64,000 nt of DNA from DASUPK01 sp963795665. GTDB taxonomy: Bacteria; Actinomycetota; Thermoleophilia; Solirubrobacterales; 70-9. The notes below the pieces were generated by a model. That model was not told where the DNA came from, did no database searches, and saw only the letters and a list, made by a program, of their open reading frames with translations. This document shows positions 62,141 through 64,000 of this stretch, piece after piece (the stretch's first letter is position 1; every line of letters begins with the position of its first letter). The stretch is taken from assembly GCA_963795665.1 (NCBI GenBank), contig CAWCIP010000014.1:62001-126000 (forward strand), read 5' to 3'. The position numbers were made by a program, and so were the translations under genes.

Positions 62141-63634
62141 ATGGCGGACCAAGACGAAGCTCCCTACCTCGACGCCGTCGTCTCCTACGTCGCGCGCAAC
62201 CCGGGACGCTTCCACATACCGGGGCATAAGGGCATCGGGGCTGACGAGGGCCTCATCCGGGCACTGGGCGAGGCCGCGATTCTTCACGACCTTCCCGCGG
62301 GGATCGAGGGAGTCGACGTCGGTCCGGAACCGACCCCCTTCCAGCGCGCCCAGCGATTGGCCGCCGGCGCATGGGGAGCGGAGCGCAGCTGGTTTCTGCT
62401 GAATGGCGCGTCAGGGGGCAACCACGCGATCTGCATGACGCTGGCCCACGCCACCGGCAAGCTGCTCAAGGGCCCACCGGATCGCGGCCCGGTTGTGGTC
62501 CAACGCAACGTCCACTCCTCGATCATCGACGGCCTGGTCCTCTCCGGTCTCCGGCCCACCTTCGTCGCACCCGAGATCGATCCGGAGCTGGGCATCGCGC
62601 ACTGCGTCACGCCGGAGTCGCTGACCGCGGCGCTCGACGCCGAGCCGGACGCTGAGGCCGTCCTGCTCGTGTCGCCCACCTACTTCGGGGCGGTGGCGCG
62701 TGTCGCGGACCTCGCGGAGGTCGCGCACTCCCGCGGCATCCCACTCGTGGTCGACGAGGCCTGGGGCTCGCACCTCTACTTCCACGAGGGCCTGCCGGCC
62801 GGCGCACTGCGAGGCGGCGCGGACATGGTGCTCTCCAGCACCCACAAGATCGTCGGCAGCCTCACCCAATCCGCGATCCTGCATCTGGGGAAGGGCGGGC
62901 GCGTCGACGGGGACATCGTCGACCGCTCGGTGACGCTGGTCGAGTCGACCAGTCCGAACGCGCTCCTGACGGCCTCGTTGGACGCGGCGAGGCGCTATGC
63001 CGCCACCAAGGGGCACGAGCTCCTGGACGTCACCTTGAAGACGCTCGAGAAGACGCGGGAGCGGGTGCGGGAGATCCCCGGCCTCGACGTGCTCGACGAG
63101 CGCCTCGCGGGCCGGACGAGCGTCGCTGCCTGGGACCCGTTGAGGCTGTCCGTCGACGTCCGCGGCACCGGTGCCACAGGACACCGGATCGCCGAGCTGA
63201 TGCGCGAGAAGGACGATGTCGTCCTCGAGCTCTTCTCGGAGAACGTGATCGTCGCCGTGTTCGGAATCGGCGAGACCGAGACCGCCTCAGCCGACCGGCT
63301 CGTTGAAGCGCTTCGACACGCAGTCGCGCAGATCGGCCAGAGCGACCTCGATGAGCGGCGGGCCTTCGCGGAGCCTCCGCCATGGGGCCCGCTCGAGCTC
63401 GCCCCTCGCGACGCCTTCCTTGGGCCGCAGGAGGTCGTGCCCTTCGAGCAGGCCGAGGGCAGGATTGCGGCCGAATCCCTCGCGGCCTATCCGCCCGGCG
63501 TCCCCAACGTGCTGCCCGGCGAGCGCCTGACCGGCCCGACCATCGCGTACATCGCCGACTCGCTCGCTCACGGAGGGATGGTGCGCGGTGCCAGTGACCG
63601 GTCCTTGCGCACAATCCGGGTGGTGACCGAATGA
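62141..63634 (+). CDS. Orn/Lys/Arg decarboxylase-like PLP enzyme (fold type I)
   Basis: The 497-residue protein has an N-terminal YVARNPGRFHIPGHKG, a Gly/Asn-rich LLNGASGGNHAICMTLA (PLP phosphate), VLLVSPTYFGAV, VVDEAWGSHLYFH (Asp to PLP N1) and SSTHKIVGSLTQSAIL with the Schiff-base Lys. A C-terminal domain ends NVLPGERLTGPTIAYI. This short form (no wing domain) is typical of actinobacterial and Bacillus SpeA/Cad-type proteins making agmatine, putrescine or cadaverine. TACGAT (62129-62134) is 6 nt before the ATG. It overlaps the following guanidino-hydrolase gene by 4 bp (ATGA). Confidence 0.93.
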   Translation: MADQDEAPYLDAVVSYVARNPGRFHIPGHKGIGADEGLIRALGEAAILHDLPAGIEGVDVGPEPTPFQRAQRLAAGAWGAERSWFLLNGASGGNHAICMTLAHATGKLLKGPPDRGPVVVQRNVHSSIIDGLVLSGLRPTFVAPEIDPELGIAHCVTPESLTAALDAEPDAEAVLLVSPTYFGAVARVADLAEVAHSRGIPLVVDEAWGSHLYFHEGLPAGALRGGADMVLSSTHKIVGSLTQSAILHLGKGGRVDGDIVDRSVTLVESTSPNALLTASLDAARRYAATKGHELLDVTLKTLEKTRERVREIPGLDVLDERLAGRTSVAAWDPLRLSVDVRGTGATGHRIAELMREKDDVVLELFSENVIVAVFGIGETETASADRLVEALRHAVAQIGQSDLDERRAFAEPPPWGPLELAPRDAFLGPQEVVPFEQAEGRIAAESLAAYPPGVPNVLPGERLTGPTIAYIADSLAHGGMVRGASDRSLRTIRVVTE

Positions 63635-64000
63635 GCGCGGATTCCCCCTGGGGAGTCGACTCCGAGCATGGGCGCCTGCTCGACGTCCTGGTCTGTCGGC
63701 CTGACAACTTCCGATGGCGCGCGACCAGCGCAATCAGCCAGGCCACTCTGGACGCGGGCCATGAGTTCGACGCGGCGCTGGCCGCCTCCCAGCACGCCGC
63801 GCTGGTCAGCGCCTACGAAGACGCGGGGGTCAGATGCCATTTCCTGGAGCCCGATCCCGCACTGCCGTACCAGGTGTTCGCCCGCGACTCGAGCACGATG
63901 GGCCCGAACGGCACGGTGGTCACCCAGCCGGCGCAGTGGTGGCGCCGCGGCGAGTACGCGCCGGTGATCCACTTCCACCAGGAGGCCGGCATCCCGATCC
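63631..64000 (+). CDS. guanidino-group-modifying hydrolase (DDAH/arginine deiminase-like), 3' truncated
   Basis: About 123 residues are visible before the window ends. An N-terminal strand LLDVLVCRPDNFRW, a propeller-type helix (HAALVSAYEDAGVRCHFLEPDP) and YQVFARDSSTMGPNGTVV with the FxRD substrate loop are typical of amidinotransferase/DDAH proteins. The catalytic His and Cys would lie beyond the window. The 4-bp overlap with the decarboxylase suggests a pathway on arginine or agmatine; the exact substrate is open. Confidence 0.85.
   Translation, partial: MSADSPWGVDSEHGRLLDVLVCRPDNFRWRATSAISQATLDAGHEFDAALAASQHAALVSAYEDAGVRCHFLEPDPALPYQVFARDSSTMGPNGTVVTQPAQWWRRGEYAPVIHFHQEAGIPI

Overview
The window is a 64-kb piece of a high-GC actinobacterial chromosome. 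The best guess from gene content is the class Thermoleophilia (Solirubrobacterales-like). The support is a Kgd-type E2-E1 2-oxoglutarate decarboxylase, two probable F420-type oxidoreductases, a decaprenyl-phosphate phosphoribosyltransferase-like UbiA protein, lysine-rich exported proteins, c-di-AMP riboswitches in front of NlpC/P60 hydrolases, and about sixteen genes with a TAnnnT-like -10 hexamer 5-10 nt before the start codon, as in leaderless transcripts. The taxonomic call is inference. No tRNA, rRNA, CRISPR array, prophage or insertion sequence was seen.

Left part (1-30 kb), housekeeping and lipid metabolism: a PfkB sugar kinase (5' truncated), a CPA1 Na+/H+ antiporter, a DsbA-like protein, a methyltransferase/membrane-protein pair, citrate synthase, a probably frameshifted small gene, an exported repeat protein, a luciferase-like oxidoreductase, a paired acyl-CoA dehydrogenase operon facing a nitronate monooxygenase, a formylglycine-generating-enzyme-like exported protein, a UbiA prenyltransferase, a two-gene operon of a fatty acyl-CoA reductase-like double SDR and an alkyl-DHAP-synthase-like flavoenzyme (candidate ether-lipid pathway), a lipoyl-E2/E1 2-oxoglutarate dehydrogenase locus interrupted by a frame change, an ACT protein, aconitase, an exported CocE/PepX-like hydrolase and an SDR.

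Middle (30-44.9 kb), cell envelope: three tandem NlpC/P60 paralogues (two behind c-di-AMP riboswitches, two behind an identical palindromic operator, the third frameshifted), a first spermidine/putrescine-type ABC operon (its first permease gene carries an extra C), then a dense cluster of exported proteins: three paralogous SGNH hydrolases, an MBOAT O-acyltransferase, a membrane-anchored DUF459-like SGNH protein, two six-cysteine paralogues and a CPxG/GGGF repeat protein. A TetR/F420-quinone-reductase divergon closes this part.

Right part (45-64 kb), polyamine/amine metabolism: a minus-strand operon (class III aminotransferase, PucR regulator, saccharopine-dehydrogenase-like protein, alanine dehydrogenase, aldehyde dehydrogenase) diverges from an APC permease, a universal stress protein and a second complete potADBC set that runs on into an RsbV/RsbW-like pair. 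A SigB/SigF-type sigma gene converges on that pair and has a GTTT-N17-GGGTA promoter of its own type. Last come another aldehyde dehydrogenase, an Orn/Lys/Arg decarboxylase and the beginning of a guanidino-group hydrolase gene. A 13-bp promoter motif shared by the aminotransferase operon and the distant first pot operon suggests they are regulated together.

Four otherwise conserved genes (near 6.08, 19.2, 32.1 and 35.45 kb) are each broken by what looks like a single-base indel. This may reflect assembly errors rather than biology and should be checked first.
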